Origin: Melanocharis versteri
Lineage: Eukaryota > Chordata > Aves > Passeriformes > Melanocharitidae
DNA: 64,000 bases
Reading direction: 5' to 3'
Assembly: GCA_013397845.1 (NCBI GenBank)
Contig: VZTG01006782.1
Span: forward strand, 63,560-127,559
A program made the position numbers and the translations under genes. Positions 1-11,899 of this stretch are shown piece by piece (position 1 is the stretch's first letter; each line of letters opens with the position of its first letter). A model generated the notes under the pieces. The model was not told the DNA's origin, ran no database searches, and was given only the letters and a program-made list of their open reading frames with translations.

Positions 1-700
1 AAAAAAAAAAAAAAAAAAAAGAACAATCATTCAACACACTACTGCAACCAGAGACTGGAGGTGCTCATTTTCACCAAATTATCACAAAATATAATAGGTA
101 TTTTTCAACATCTGACTTGATGCTCATGCAGTAGTAACAAGTTCTCTAGGTCTGGGCACGCCGAGACAGCATTCACATCCCATGCAAACTACAAAGGAAC
201 TAGTTTGAGACTACACATTGTGGTAATATTGATATTAAAATGTTGACAGCAAATAACTTGAATCACGTCTAGGAAAATCGTTTTTTTGGATCCATTCGAT
301 ACTTTTGGAAAAAACCCGCCCTTTTAGATCAGTAAGCTGTAGAAATAATTCAATAGTTGATTTTTAAATTTCCTTTAAATGATATGGAATGGAACAGTTT
401 GGATTTTTCTCTTTTAAATATGACCAAGGAGAGTGTTGTTTTATTTAGGTTTTTTTCCTTTTGATTTGGAGAGCGAAGACCTACCTTCGTCTCCAAAACC
501 ATGCTTGGGACATCAACCAAAATTAAACAAATAAATAAAGATCAAAAGCAAAAAAGAATTCCAGAGGGTGGATGAAAACTCACCTCCTAATGTGGAAGTA
601 AAAGAAAATTTAATTTTTTCCTCCCTTAATTTTTTTTTTTTTTTTTGAGAAAGAATTACAATGTAAATAAGAATGACACTGAAGAAGAAATTTAGGTATT
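1..700 (-). other. UTR-like AT-rich block at the window edge
   Basis: AT-rich, repeat-free sequence with homopolymer tracts (20 A at 1-20, a T run at 629-646), a 12-bp hairpin at 465-497 and several TTTATT (minus-strand AATAAA) motifs, for example in ttttatttagg near 440. It resembles 3'UTR of a minus-strand transcript more than ordinary intron. The poly-A at position 1 may be the start of a longer tract cut by the window edge. Confidence 0.3.
465..497 (-). promoter_or_regulatory. Stem-loop with a UAG-containing loop
   Basis: The flanks TTTGGAGA plus CGAA and TTCG plus TCTCCAAA are complementary over 12 bp, with one bulged base at 473 and an 8-nt loop at 478-485. On the transcribed strand the loop reads GGUAGGUC, showing a UAG core unpaired. 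The stem is long for a chance inverted repeat in AT-rich sequence. Its use as an RNA element is inferred. Confidence 0.4.
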
Positions 701-3700
701 AAAGCATGTTAGATGATCAGGCTTCTGGCATTTCTCACGGCTGCTCTTGGATGTAGAATTTATGAGGAAAGAAGTTTCAATGCGAAAGGAAAGTCAGCGG
801 ACTGGGAGGAGCTGGATGGAGATGGCTGCGGGAAGCTGGAGCTACACCTGGGTGGCACCTGCGAGGTCCCTGGGGAGCCCAGGGAGCGGGGCCGGACACG
901 GGCCCCACCCCACAGCCTGCCCCACACCCCACCCGGGCACCCGCCCCCGTCACCTCCACCTCCAGCCCTCCAGGACTGTTTCAGCCTTTTCCTCTGGCTG
1001 CCACTTCCCACGATCTTCATTAAACGCTAGGATGGGTGATGAAGCCTGGAGTGACCCTTGCCCGCGGGTCGGAGCTGCGTGCACTGACCACGGGGCTCTC
1101 CTGGGCCTGGGGAGCAGCCTGGAGCCAGCCAGGCTCTCACCAAAGGGCTGTGCTGGGCACAGTCTGGACCTCTCCTGCCCTGGCCCCTTCCACTGCATCA
1201 CCCACCCAAGGGGTCCCCAGCTCTCAAACGAATGAATGAAGTGGTCAAGAAAAGCGCACCCGGCAGCTGGTGGCTCTGTGGAGACAGGGGAGGCAGCTCT
1301 AGACAATAAATGATTCACCACAGCTCTGAACTGGTAGCAGGGGAGGGTAAGTAGGACATCTAAGCTAGCAAGTTAAAAGAAATAAGGCATGAGAGAGTAA
1401 ACAGATTTTGGACTTCGCTGGCAAACAAAGAGCCTTTTTTTATTATTAAAGATTAAATGTCAAGATAACATTTGGCCTTCTCACTCGTGAAGAAAAATAT
1501 CCAGCTGAGATGTTCCAAAGCCCTTTATTACTAGAAGCCAGCACTTTTCCCCCCTTTTCTTCCCTTTGGTTCAATAAAATGGATGTGAATTTTCCTGCCA
1601 AGTCACACAGAAAACCCAGTTGGCTGCTCCGAGCGACAGCAGGACACGGCACGGCCAGGGGCATCCTGTCAGTAAAATACTCCTGCAAACCCCAGCAGAA
1701 ACCTCCAGAACAACACACTGAGGAGCCAGAGAGACTCTCTGTCCCCCCACACCCCGCATCCCAGCCCGGCCACTCTCATTTGCATCTCCTAAGACTGAAG
1801 TAAGGCTTTCACACCTGCAGGAAGAGCTGGCAATGGGTTATTCAGGTAGGTAAGGAAAAGGTAATTTTTCATCTACTGACCAGGGGTTCAACACTCCACA
1901 CTGCTCACAGGAGGGAAAACGGGCATGCCAAAGGCTGCTCCACCGCCTGGGAAGTGCTGTGTGGAGGCTGGGATGCCCTGGCACCATTCCACGTGGTGCC
2001 TGAAAAACTCCACAGAAAAAGCTGGAAGCTTTTCCAGAGCCAACACTTCGCTCCAGACCCAATAAATGAAACAGAAAGCTCCCATAATTAGCAGGAGGCT
2101 CAGCAGCCTCAGAAAGCCGTATTTTAATCATTTGCTCAGCCATGGTTAGTTGCTAAGCATTTGTCTTCTTCCAGGAGCTCAGGCGAGCGCACCTGGAGCC
2201 AGAGGCACCTTTACCATCACAACAGCAAGGGGACCCTAAACAACTTCCCCAAAATGCAAATCCTGATGCATTTTGGCAAGAACTACCTGGAAACAAGTCT
2301 GATCTACACAAACCTGGAGTACTCTGACACTAAAAGGAAGAGAGAAAAATGCCTGCAATCCTCTAGACTCCAGATACTGCATCAGAAAGAAAAGTTAATA
2401 CTTTCTGGAAACGTGTCGTTATGACGGAATTCCTGATGTTGGAGGTGGCAGAAGTTGTCCAAGGCTGCTGTGAACTGTGGGAATTGCAGAGCACTGACAT
2501 TAATTCCTTGCAGGCTGGAAGGAATTGGAGACTTACCCCTGGCCACCAACATCCCATGGCAAGAACAGGAACTGGGGCAGATGGTTGGAAGCTTGTTGCT
2601 GAAAAACTGTCAGGGGATTATGCTGCCTGTGGAGGGGAGGGAACCACTGACTGTGTCCTGATGCCAGGAGCAGAGCAAAGCCTGACCTGCTGCCTGGTCC
2701 CAGCAGAGGCACTGGCTGAGCTGACCATCAATCCCCTGACTCTGGGTCCATCAGACTGGTTCAGCATTGCCTGGGGGTTGGCAGGGCCATCTTCTCCCCT
2801 TCCAAGAATTGCCAGCACTCAGGAAGTCCTGGCAGTAAAGGACCCATTTCAAGTCTCATTTCCCAACCAATTGTACAGGAAGCCACCCTGCACCGGGCAA
2901 CTTCAGAGCTCCAAGACTGTGCCTAAACACCTCCAGCTCAAAGGCTTCCTCTACACCAAATCTGCAATTCCAAGTGTCCCCAGGAAGCCTTGTGATAGAT
3001 CAAGGTCAGGAGAGATGTGGAAAAGATTAGGTGTGCCTGTAAGTCACAGCCAACCACCTTCTATCTTCAGCCCCAGCGATCCTCCACCCTCTGGGCTACA
3101 GAAGCTCCTTCCTGCGCCAATGGAGATCAAGGGCCAGCAGCCAGGAGCTCTGGCAGTGATGGAACAGGGCAGGTTGCTTGCTTCACTTTGCATTTGCTGT
3201 GGTTTTTCTTACAGAAGAGACTCTGAGCCTGTGAATTTTGATCATCAGGTGAATGCTTGCCTGCAGGCCTGAGGGACAAGCTGTGGGGAGCCTCAGGCTC
3301 ACTCTGCCCAGCGTCACAGTGGCTTGGGGAGCACTGAAAAGCAGTGAGGGAAAGCGAGATGGGACACGGGATGCTATAAAAAATGTGGGTTCATAAAGCA
3401 GCCCCAGCAGGTTTTTTTTAATGCCAAGTATTGGCACTGATGGAGTTGGGAGCTGCTGTGCAGTGCTGGCACAGCAAGAGCTGGACCTCTTCAGGCAGCA
3501 AAGCTTTATTACCAACCCATCCTTCAGCAGAGCGCCTTTATCCCCACTTAACATGCGTGCGAGACGCTTCTCCACGTTCAGCCAAGTGATTTATGTGCAG
3601 GAGCCAAGAGCTGGAACCCAAAGCAGCCTGGCAGCCCAGGCTGAGGCAGGGGCAGGGGCAGGAGACTCCGGGCTGAGCGCAGGGATGCACGTCCAGAGCC

Positions 3701-4532
3701 TCCTCCTGCAAGCTGCCACGCTCACACAGGCCCTGCTCGCACGTTAATCCGTGCTCAGCAAGAAAGGTCATCGCTGAAAGATAAACTCTCCCTCGATGAA
3801 CTCTTGAGAAATTTCTAAGTCAGGATTCCTGCTGACATTTGCCTTACGAGCAGCGTTACGCTAACGAGGACCCGAACACCGCCGGGCCCGGGCAAAGCAC
3901 GACAAGCTGGATGCTGGAATCCCACCCAAAAAAACTCAATTCAGCTATGAATGATGAAGGGAAAGAGGGAGGGAAAAGGAGAAGAAACGGGAGGATTTTG
4001 ACATCACTGTCCTACAAGGGGAACTCACACGGTACTGGGATGACAGTCAGGCCCTTAGGGAATAGTAAATGAGACCTGATGACAAAAAACCCACTTAAGC
4101 ACCACTAAAATATACTGTATTTCAAAGGAAACAATCCAGGGGCAATCTGCAGAGAGGACTAAGACAGATGCTGCATGGGGATCATTGTCCCCTGCACACA
4201 GCCCACATGGAGCCTTGGTGACACCTTTCCCTCTCCTACAGCACCAAAACCCAAAGACTTAAACACCTCTGCAGGGGACTCATAACAAATATTAATATTT
4301 CAAAATTAAAAAAAAAATCCAGGTGAGGAACGGAGCAGAATGTGCGTCCGCCTTCCCTGCCACAGTGCACAGGTGAGGAAATCCTCATGAGGGAAAGGAA
4401 CCACCACAATTCACTGGATTTCCTCTTTAAGCAGACACAGGACACTCCTTGTCCCTGGGCAGCCATGCACGGGGGTGAGCAGCTCTGCAGGGACAGGGGA
4501 GCTTGGCAGTGTGGGGTTAAAGTCAGACTCAC

Positions 4533-4575
4533 TCATTTTAGAAGTCTTTTCCAACATAAATCATTCTATGATTCT
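4533..4575 (+). mobile_element. CR1 LINE 3'-end scrap
   Basis: The tip sequence ttagaagtcttttccaac followed by attctatgattct is the diagnostic 3' end of avian CR1. Only about 40 bp remain. Confidence 0.7.
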
Positions 4576-5137
4576 CATCAGAAATTCATTTTTCATCTCC
4601 TGTCAAGCATATCTCACAACCAGAGCTAGTCATCTCCAGCCTTTTTCTCCTTCAAGACCCTCCTTGCTCCTGCCTTGTCCCACTGCCCCCAGGGTGGATT
4701 CCTGTACAAACAGGTTCCTTCACAACTTGTTGATCCAGCGCTCTAATTTCTGGATGACTCTCTCATCTGCCATAAACAGCCACGCACAATTTGGCAGGCA
4801 TTTCTACCATCAATGTTTATGATAATAACTAAACGTGCTTGAAAGCAGCAGGAAATTTTCAATATAACTATCATTAAGACAAAACGCTTTAAATCAAAGC
4901 CATTACCCACCACCAAGACTCAAAGCTCACAAGATTAGTCTGTTTTCCTATCTTTATGAAAAATTCATAGAACATGCTGCAAACATCATCTTCCAGCTTG
5001 GAGGAGTAAATGATATAACAGCACCGAATGCTGCCAACAGGGATGGGAGCAGGCAGGGCATGGGGGGCACTAGGCAGGGCACTGAGCAGCCCAGCTGGGA
5101 CAGGGGGCTGCCCCACAGCCTGGTGGCATTTAATTTC

Positions 5138-5262
5138 AAAGCCAGGCTGGAGCAACCTGGTGTAGTGGAAGGTGTCCCTGCCCATGACATGGGGGTGGAG
5201 TAGATGGTGTTTAAGGTCCCTTCCAACCCCACCTGTTCTAGGATTCTATGAATCTATGAATT
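5138..5262 (+). mobile_element. CR1 LINE 3' fragment
   Basis: Typical CR1 3' sequence (gtagtggaaggtgtccctgc, later aaggtcccttccaacccc) ends in repeated ATTCTATGA units. 5'-truncated, as usual for CR1. Confidence 0.9.
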
Positions 5263-5549
5263 TGAGTCACTTGGGTCCATTTACTGCTGGATTTTAAGAG
5301 ATGACTGTCACAGAAGGAATATCACCTGTTCCCAAGCATTCCAGCCGGCTGTGCTGCCTCTGCAACCACCCAAGCACAACCGCCGCAGAGGACACAGAGC
5401 ACAACCACAGTGAGTGGGGTGGGGACAATGCCACCTTCCCTGGGGACCCCGCGTGTCCCAGAGCGTAGCACTAATGGCCAGGCTGTCGCATGCATGACTA
5501 ACAGAGCAGCACTCACAGCGTGACGCTGATACTTTAAATAACCAGCACA

Positions 5550-5760
5550 ACTTCAGCACCGCATGCAAATCTTACATCATTAGTGCTCAGAGCCTTATAA
5601 ATATAATTAGCAGCACTGCACCCATGTTACAGATCGCTTGGCCAAAGCTAATTCTTTGTGCAGTCAGGGCTGAAGTTAATGGGAGTTTGTACCTTGCTTT
5701 TCAGAGCTGCTAACAACCAGAATGTCATTTACCTGGGACTGGATGTACAAATTAATGCCA
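5550..5760. promoter_or_regulatory. AT-rich block with an octamer (POU) site
   Basis: ATGCAAAT at 5563-5570 is a perfect POU octamer, followed by TAATTA-like and CTTTGT motifs in unique sequence. Enhancer function is inferred only from motif content. Confidence 0.2.
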
Positions 5761-7299
5761 GTCTGAAATAAGACATCGCTGCTCCTGGTTCGCAGCGGCC
5801 TATTCAGGCTGCAGGAGTGCATTGCCACAGCACTGAGAAATAAAAGCTCATATTCAGGCTCCTTTTTCCTATACCAATCACCTCACAGAGCCCCAAACCC
5901 CTTCATTTGTGGTTAGGTTGAGCCACTGGAAGCATCGCTTCCTTGTGTCTGAGCTTTTACAGAGCGTGGTTTCTGTCGGCGGCAGCGTGTGGCACACCTC
6001 GAACTCGGATCAATGCTCCAGCTCACAAACGTCTCAGAAATAATGAGCTGGAAACACACAGATATTCTGGAGAATAACAAGGTACAAACAGTTCCCAGCT
6101 CGCTGGAAGAGAAAGTGGGAGACAAACCAGAAAAACAAATAACGCCGGCGTCACGATGAGAGGTGCCATGTTGTACATCTCTCACGGGGACCTGCATCCC
6201 TCTGCTCCTGCTCCTCCCAAGCAGACTTGAAAAGCAAACTCTCTCTCTAAGAACCCTGTGGCAGACACGGCTCCTCTGCAAGTGTGAAGAGCTCCAGATG
6301 ACAGCTGGCTCAGTCCTGACTGGAAAATCAAACGCGAGTGCTGTGCCTTCCCTGTCACCCCGACACGCTCCGTAATGGGGAGCAGCCAGGCTGCCCCAGG
6401 TTATCCCTCCCCTGCAGCTACACTGGCCCTGCAGGGAAAAAGGAAAATTAAACAACTGTCGGGCTCATCAGCAAAATAAGTGGTGATGAGGCTGAGACAC
6501 ACCGAGATCTGCCCTAACAAGGTACTATTTGTACGTTATTTTCTAGCTGCAGTCACACTTTCAAAGGTTGTTCTGCCTCTGCAGCCCCTTCGGAAACGGC
6601 TTCACACATCAAAATATCGCAGGGTAATGACAGCAAGCAGTGGGTGGTGAGCTGGCTCCGCTCGGCAATTACCGCTGGAAGCGAGTGGGAACCAGGAGGG
6701 AGGGCTGAGTGCTGCCCACCCTCCTCGGGCTGGGCACGATGGGGTGATAATGGCACCCGGGCTCTCGTGGCAACTGCTCCTGCTGCAGCCTCCGTGTCCT
6801 CCCTCCCGGCACGCTGCTCCTCCAGCCGCAGCACGACACAAACCAACTGCTGGACTGCCCGAGACGAGCCAGGAGCAGCAGCTGGGCAGCTTCCACAAGC
6901 CCGGGCAAGACAAAAATTCACCTGGTGCAGGTGTTTTACAAACGCACTGCTGCGTGTGAGCCCCTGCTTCTGCTAAGTGCTGTACTTAACACATCCCCGC
7001 ATCTGGAAGCTGCCGATGTGCACCAATTTGCAAAAGAAAAGACACAAAATCCAGCGCATTCAAGCCCAGCTGTTCTAATTCCTGCAGTTATGCAGCAGGA
7101 CAAATAGCTGCACTTCGCAGCTCAGCTGTAATTTTTTGCCGAGGATCAATATTTATTGCCTAATCCCATTTTCCATACCGTGTGCTGGTGGTGTCACTCG
7201 CGCAGGGCCGAGTGCGACACGGAGGCCACACAAAGCTTCGCTTGTAGGAGCTGCAGCCAGGGAGCCAGCTCTTGTCACAGCCTTACAAAAGGATTTCCT

Positions 7300-7480
7300 C
7301 TCGAGCGGCTCATCTTTAATCATTATAAAAGCACAGAAGTTTAATCCATTTTTGATGTAAGCGCTAATAGCTTTGTGTCCTTGAAGTTCAAAGTGGTCTT
7401 CGTGCATGTCGCTAATTAGCCGAGCAAGCAGCCATTCAGCTTCCTCTCATGTTTCTAATTAGATCCTTAACAACAAACAA
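7300..7480. promoter_or_regulatory. AT-rich block with two homeodomain palindromes
   Basis: GCTAATTAGC (7411-7420) and TCTAATTAGA (7454-7463) are perfect 10-bp palindromes around the TAATTA homeodomain core, 43 bp apart, in a repeat-free block. It looks like a conserved enhancer-type element, which I cannot confirm without an alignment. Confidence 0.3.
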
Positions 7481-7890
7481 ATGTCGACCTTACAAAGGCT
7501 CTGCTACGATTCCCTCCATTAGTTAAACAGTTTGGGAGGGATGCGGTTCCGTGCATCCACAGCCCCCCCAGCAGAGGTTTCAGGGTTCTGGGCTGGGGTA
7601 TTTGCCCTTTGGAGAGGTTTTGCCTTCCTGACGGTGTTTTCCAGGGGTGCCGAGCACCCCAGGGATGATGCAGGGAGCAGGTGACCACTCCTCAGCCCCC
7701 CCCGGTCCCAGCTCTGTGCTGTCCCTCTCTGTGGGCACAGGATTTTCACCAGCTGTGCTGGAACTCACAAATAAACCAAAGGGGCTGATAAACACTCTCC
7801 TGTTAAGTCATCATCCTACCTGGTTTCTGCCAATTTAACTGGCTTTACAGTTAACTTAAAATATGATGTTATTAATGGTTACATACTTCA

Positions 7891-8116
7891 TAGAATCACA
7901 GAATGGTTTGGATGGGACCCCAAAGCCCATCCAGTGCCACCCCCTGCCATGGGCAGGGACACCTTCCACCATCCCAGGCTGCTCCCAGCCCCGTCCAGCC
8001 TGGCCTTGGACACTGCCAGGGATCCAGGGGCAGCCACAGCTCCTCTGGGCAGCCTGTGCCTCACCACCCTCGCGGGGAAGAATTTCATCCTCATATCCAG
8101 GCTAAATCTACTCTCA
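7891..8116 (-). mobile_element. CR1 LINE 3' fragment
   Basis: Starts with tagaatcacagaatggtttg, the reverse complement of a CR1 3' end, and continues through ccatgggcagggacacctt and the cctcaccaccctcgcgggga region toward the 5' side. Confidence 0.92.
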
Positions 8117-8589
8117 TCTTTTTACTTCACATCAAACCCTCAGGACTGTTCCTTACAGTCTTTTTTTGTCAATCCACGTTTGTAACGTGCAGCGCTGGAG
8201 TCATTTCAGCAGCACCACGCTTGTCCTTGCCTGTGCTCAGGTTTCTGGGCAAGTTTCTTGCTCCAGCCCTGGCATTTATCCAAAGGGGATGAATGAGGAG
8301 CTGTCTGCATCAGGACCTGCTGCTGCCGGGCTCCTCTCGGAGCGGGCTGCGGGCGCTCGCTGTGTCGCAGGCGCCAACCCCAGCGCTGATCCTGCTGTCT
8401 GTGCCTGCACATGAAGCTTTAACACTTATTACCACCCGTCCAACTGGCAAATAAGAGCTAAAGCTCAGATGCCGGGATATCACAGACCCCTCTGTAACCA
8501 CTTTTCTATTTAATATTAAGGAAGAGCTGAGCCAGGTGATGCTGGCGCCTTCACCTCGCACCGAGGAGCACGAAAGCTGCTGTTAATTT

Positions 8590-8830
8590 TACCATGGGCA
8601 ACCACATCTGCATTAATTGTTTACCACAGCCCGGACAGGTCTTTTATTAATATTAATGAGTAAGAGGGAACAAAAGGCCCCTTTATTTTTAGCCTACTCT
8701 AATTGCGTAGTAATTACTCATCTACAAAACAAATGAGCCGAACTCCATTGCCATAGCAACAGCAACTCCGGCCTCCCACTGTACCACATTAACTGGCTAT
8801 CACTCCTGTAATTTGAAATTGAAGCCTTTT
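8590..8830. promoter_or_regulatory. Conserved-looking block with TAATTA palindrome and X-box
   Basis: AGTAATTACT (8709-8718) is a perfect homeodomain-type palindrome. ATTGCCATAGCAAC (8747-8760) matches the RFX X-box GTNRCC-N(0-3)-RGYAAC at every position but the first. The block is AT-rich and free of recognisable repeats. Confidence 0.3.
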
Positions 8831-9800
8831 GTACAATAACAGACAATACAGGAAGAAAATTAAACCAAAAACGGGTCTTTGTTTTGCTGCATAATTTAAG
8901 TCACAGTAGCAGGAGGGCCTTGCCTGGGGGGCACCTTCCTGCTGCTGCTGGACCCCACGGGCTGGGGGGGATGCTCAGGAGCACAGGGGGGTTATCCAGG
9001 TAACTGAAGAGGCATCCAGCCTGCAAACCCCCAGTCCTGTGCAACCATCCCCTCCTGGGGGAGGATCTGCACCAGGCAAGCTGCTGCCCAGCACACGGTG
9101 CCTGGGGGAGAGCTGGTGGCACCAGCCACGCTGCTGGCAGCTGACACCCCAACCCCTCGTCAGGGCACAGAGTTCTGGGCTCTTTTAACCCTCAGGAAAT
9201 GTTCACAAAAGCCCCAGCTGTGCGGGTTCATTATTTTTAAACAGCTCAGGTTTATATACCTGCAGACCCGTTTTGCATTCTCTGGCAAATCGTAACGCAC
9301 CGCGCTTCTCGAGCTCACACGGAGCCAGATGCACACCAACATCTGCTGCAAGGAAAAACTACTCTGCTCCTCTGGCAGTTTTCTACTTCCGAAAGGAGAG
9401 AGAGGGAGAAAAAACATCACTGTAATTATGTATTTACTTTTAGAGCATTTGGGGGGAGAATCAGCATGAAAATACTGACAGTAGTGTGTCAGTCCAATGT
9501 GCGCTGCCTCACAGTTAGCAGTTGTTCCACTAATGGGTAACAGCCTGCAACTGCTGCTGGAGAGGCAAGTTACCCTCAGCTCTGGCAGTATTTTACCTGT
9601 TTAGGGATTAAAACGCATGAGGCACCATCGTGTGTTCAAAGATCTCATGCACTGGGAAAGCACATGCTGAAACCCCACTTCAAACTCTGCAACAACTCGT
9701 CTGCATCTTGTGGGGAGCAAAGTCTAATTACAACAGCCAACAGCTCTGTCCCCTGGCTTCCGCTGGGAGAAAGGGAATAAAACATGGATAATTGGCTGTG

Positions 9801-9972
9801 GCAGGGCCTTGGAGGGCACCAAAGTTGTTCCAACCCCCTGCCATGGGCAGGGACACCTTCCACTGCCCCAGCCTGCTCCAAGCCCCTGGACACTTCCAGG
9901 GATGGGGCAGCCACAGCTCCTCTGGGCCTGTGCCTCACCACCCTCACAGAGAAGAATTTCTTCTTAAATAAA
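9801..9972 (-). mobile_element. CR1 LINE 3' fragment (decayed)
   Basis: Contains ccatgggcagggacacctt and ctcaccaccctcacagagaa in CR1 minus order. The extreme 3' tip is diverged or missing, and small deletions separate it from the 7.9-kb copy. Confidence 0.88.
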
Positions 9973-11899
9973 ACAGCTCTGGAAGAGCATTCTGAGGAGC
10001 ATTTTCCCATGGAAAATAATTCTCCCAATGGAAAAGACTATTAAAAGTTACCCGCTAAATTCGCTACAGATTAACTTCAACTGCACTTCAGAGGTGGCCA
10101 CTAATTGCACTGGAGATGATTTATCAAGCGCACAAGATTTTCTATTACAAAATTATTGATTAAAGCTGATGTATTTTAACCTCAATAGACTTCAGCCCAG
10201 CGCCCTGTCAAACACTGGCCACTGCGGCCAAGGTCGAGCAGCAGCAGCAGCAAATTGTTTCATATCTACTGAATCTTCTCCCTGGCACTGCAGGAAGAAG
10301 CACAGCCCCTCATGGGTCAGGAAAGATCCAAAAGTGGCATCCGACAGTAAAACAAGACACAGGGTTTCTCCTGCCTGGAGCCTGTGCTCTGGAAAGGATC
10401 TGTGGGATTCCCACCCTGGAGCAGCACAGCACTTATGAGCCAAACAGAAAAGGTGCCCCTTCCATTATTATTATTTTTTTAACTTGGGGTAGTAGACAGA
10501 CAAGTAACTGTAGGGCTCCCAGTACTGTCAGCAGCAAGGCCAAAACCCCCCATGGGAATGCGGAGTGGCTCCTCCAGAGTGCATTCACCACCCGGGGCTG
10601 CTCCGTGCCAGGCCTGGCTGATGGAATCCTGTTTAAATGTTCAAAGGATGATTTCCCTTGCTCCCACTCCTCTCCAAAGCCCCCACGGTGTGGGGTCCCT
10701 GCCTGGCCACCCGCTGTGCTCCCCAGCACACGCTGCCTCTGCCAGGGAGATAAGCAAAGGATAAAATCCGATGCAGCCATTAATTTCCCAATGCATCACC
10801 CGCCAGGCTCTGTCACATAATTACTGGCGGTTCCAGTGGAGTGAGAAATTCCAGCCCTTGCTGCTCCCAAGTGGTCCACTTGTTAGGTTCTGGCTTTTGA
10901 GATTACATAGCTTGGATTAAACTTTATGTACTTTTATAGAGGAGAATAAAAAAGGGAGAGCAATTCCACCAGAGCCACCGTGCCACAAGGGAGTCCTCCC
11001 AGCAGGCTGCAGAAATCCCAAATTGGCTCATGGCTGGATCTTTGAAACGCTCCTCCTGACACCTCCATGAGCCCGTGGCAGCTCCTCTCCCCCTGCACAC
11101 GCAGACCAACCACTGTCCCCCTTTCTATGGCCATAATTTGCTAAACTATGAGTAGATTAGATTTTGGAGCACCTCCCTACAGTGTCAGACAAGGCTTCCT
11201 CGGCCCCATGCATTTTGTTGCTCTGCTGACTTTCAGACACACTCCTCACTTCATCATGAAACAGCGGGTCCCCCCGTTTCCCTGGAAGATTGGGATCCGA
11301 AGGAAGGGGACCTCATCCCTGCCCTGGCACACGAGTGCTCAGCTCCCTGGCAGAACCAGGGGCAGCTCAGCTCGCCTTGCACCGTGCCAGCCCCAGCGCT
11401 TGTTTGCTTGATTTACTCCATGTTCTATTAGAGGTAAGGAGCAGATACAAATCCTTAATTACACTGGAAAGCCCATTCTGGATATTTTATTTCCTCTGAA
11501 AGCCCTTGCTGCCTTAAGTGCATGAATGAGTGCATGGCTCTGCCCAGCAGAGCAGGGAGATGCTCCCACCCAGCACAGCTGGTTTTGGGGATGGCTGGGG
11601 TGTGGGGAGGAGGGGAGGGGTGACCACACCATACAGGAGCTTTTCTGCTCCCATCAGGATGTCTTCTGACAAGCAGCAAACTAAACAAATAAACCAAAGC
11701 CTAATTCGGGATCTCAATTACCATCTGTTGGATTTACTGACTGCAGCGCCGTCTCTGCATTTTCCAAGTTTAGCACAGAAACCCAGGCAGGAGAAGCAAA
11801 GCCACTGCTGGCTCGTGGCAGAGAGGATGAACTTGCCTCGAACTCCTCATGCTGATATTTATGAAATGTTAAATCTTCATTTAAAAATGTTCCCTTAAG

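Noticed and set aside
1..20. Poly-A at position 1 considered as a processed-transcript end
   Set aside because: No target-site duplication or retrocopy body is visible and the window edge truncates it.
1778..1785. Perfect octamer ATTTGCAT
   Set aside because: Isolated 8-mer without supporting motifs; expected by chance in 64 kb.
2421..3272. 283-codon open frame on the plus strand
   Set aside because: No recognisable domain, low-complexity drift, and other frames open in parallel. Read as a chance frame in repeat-poor GC-rich DNA.
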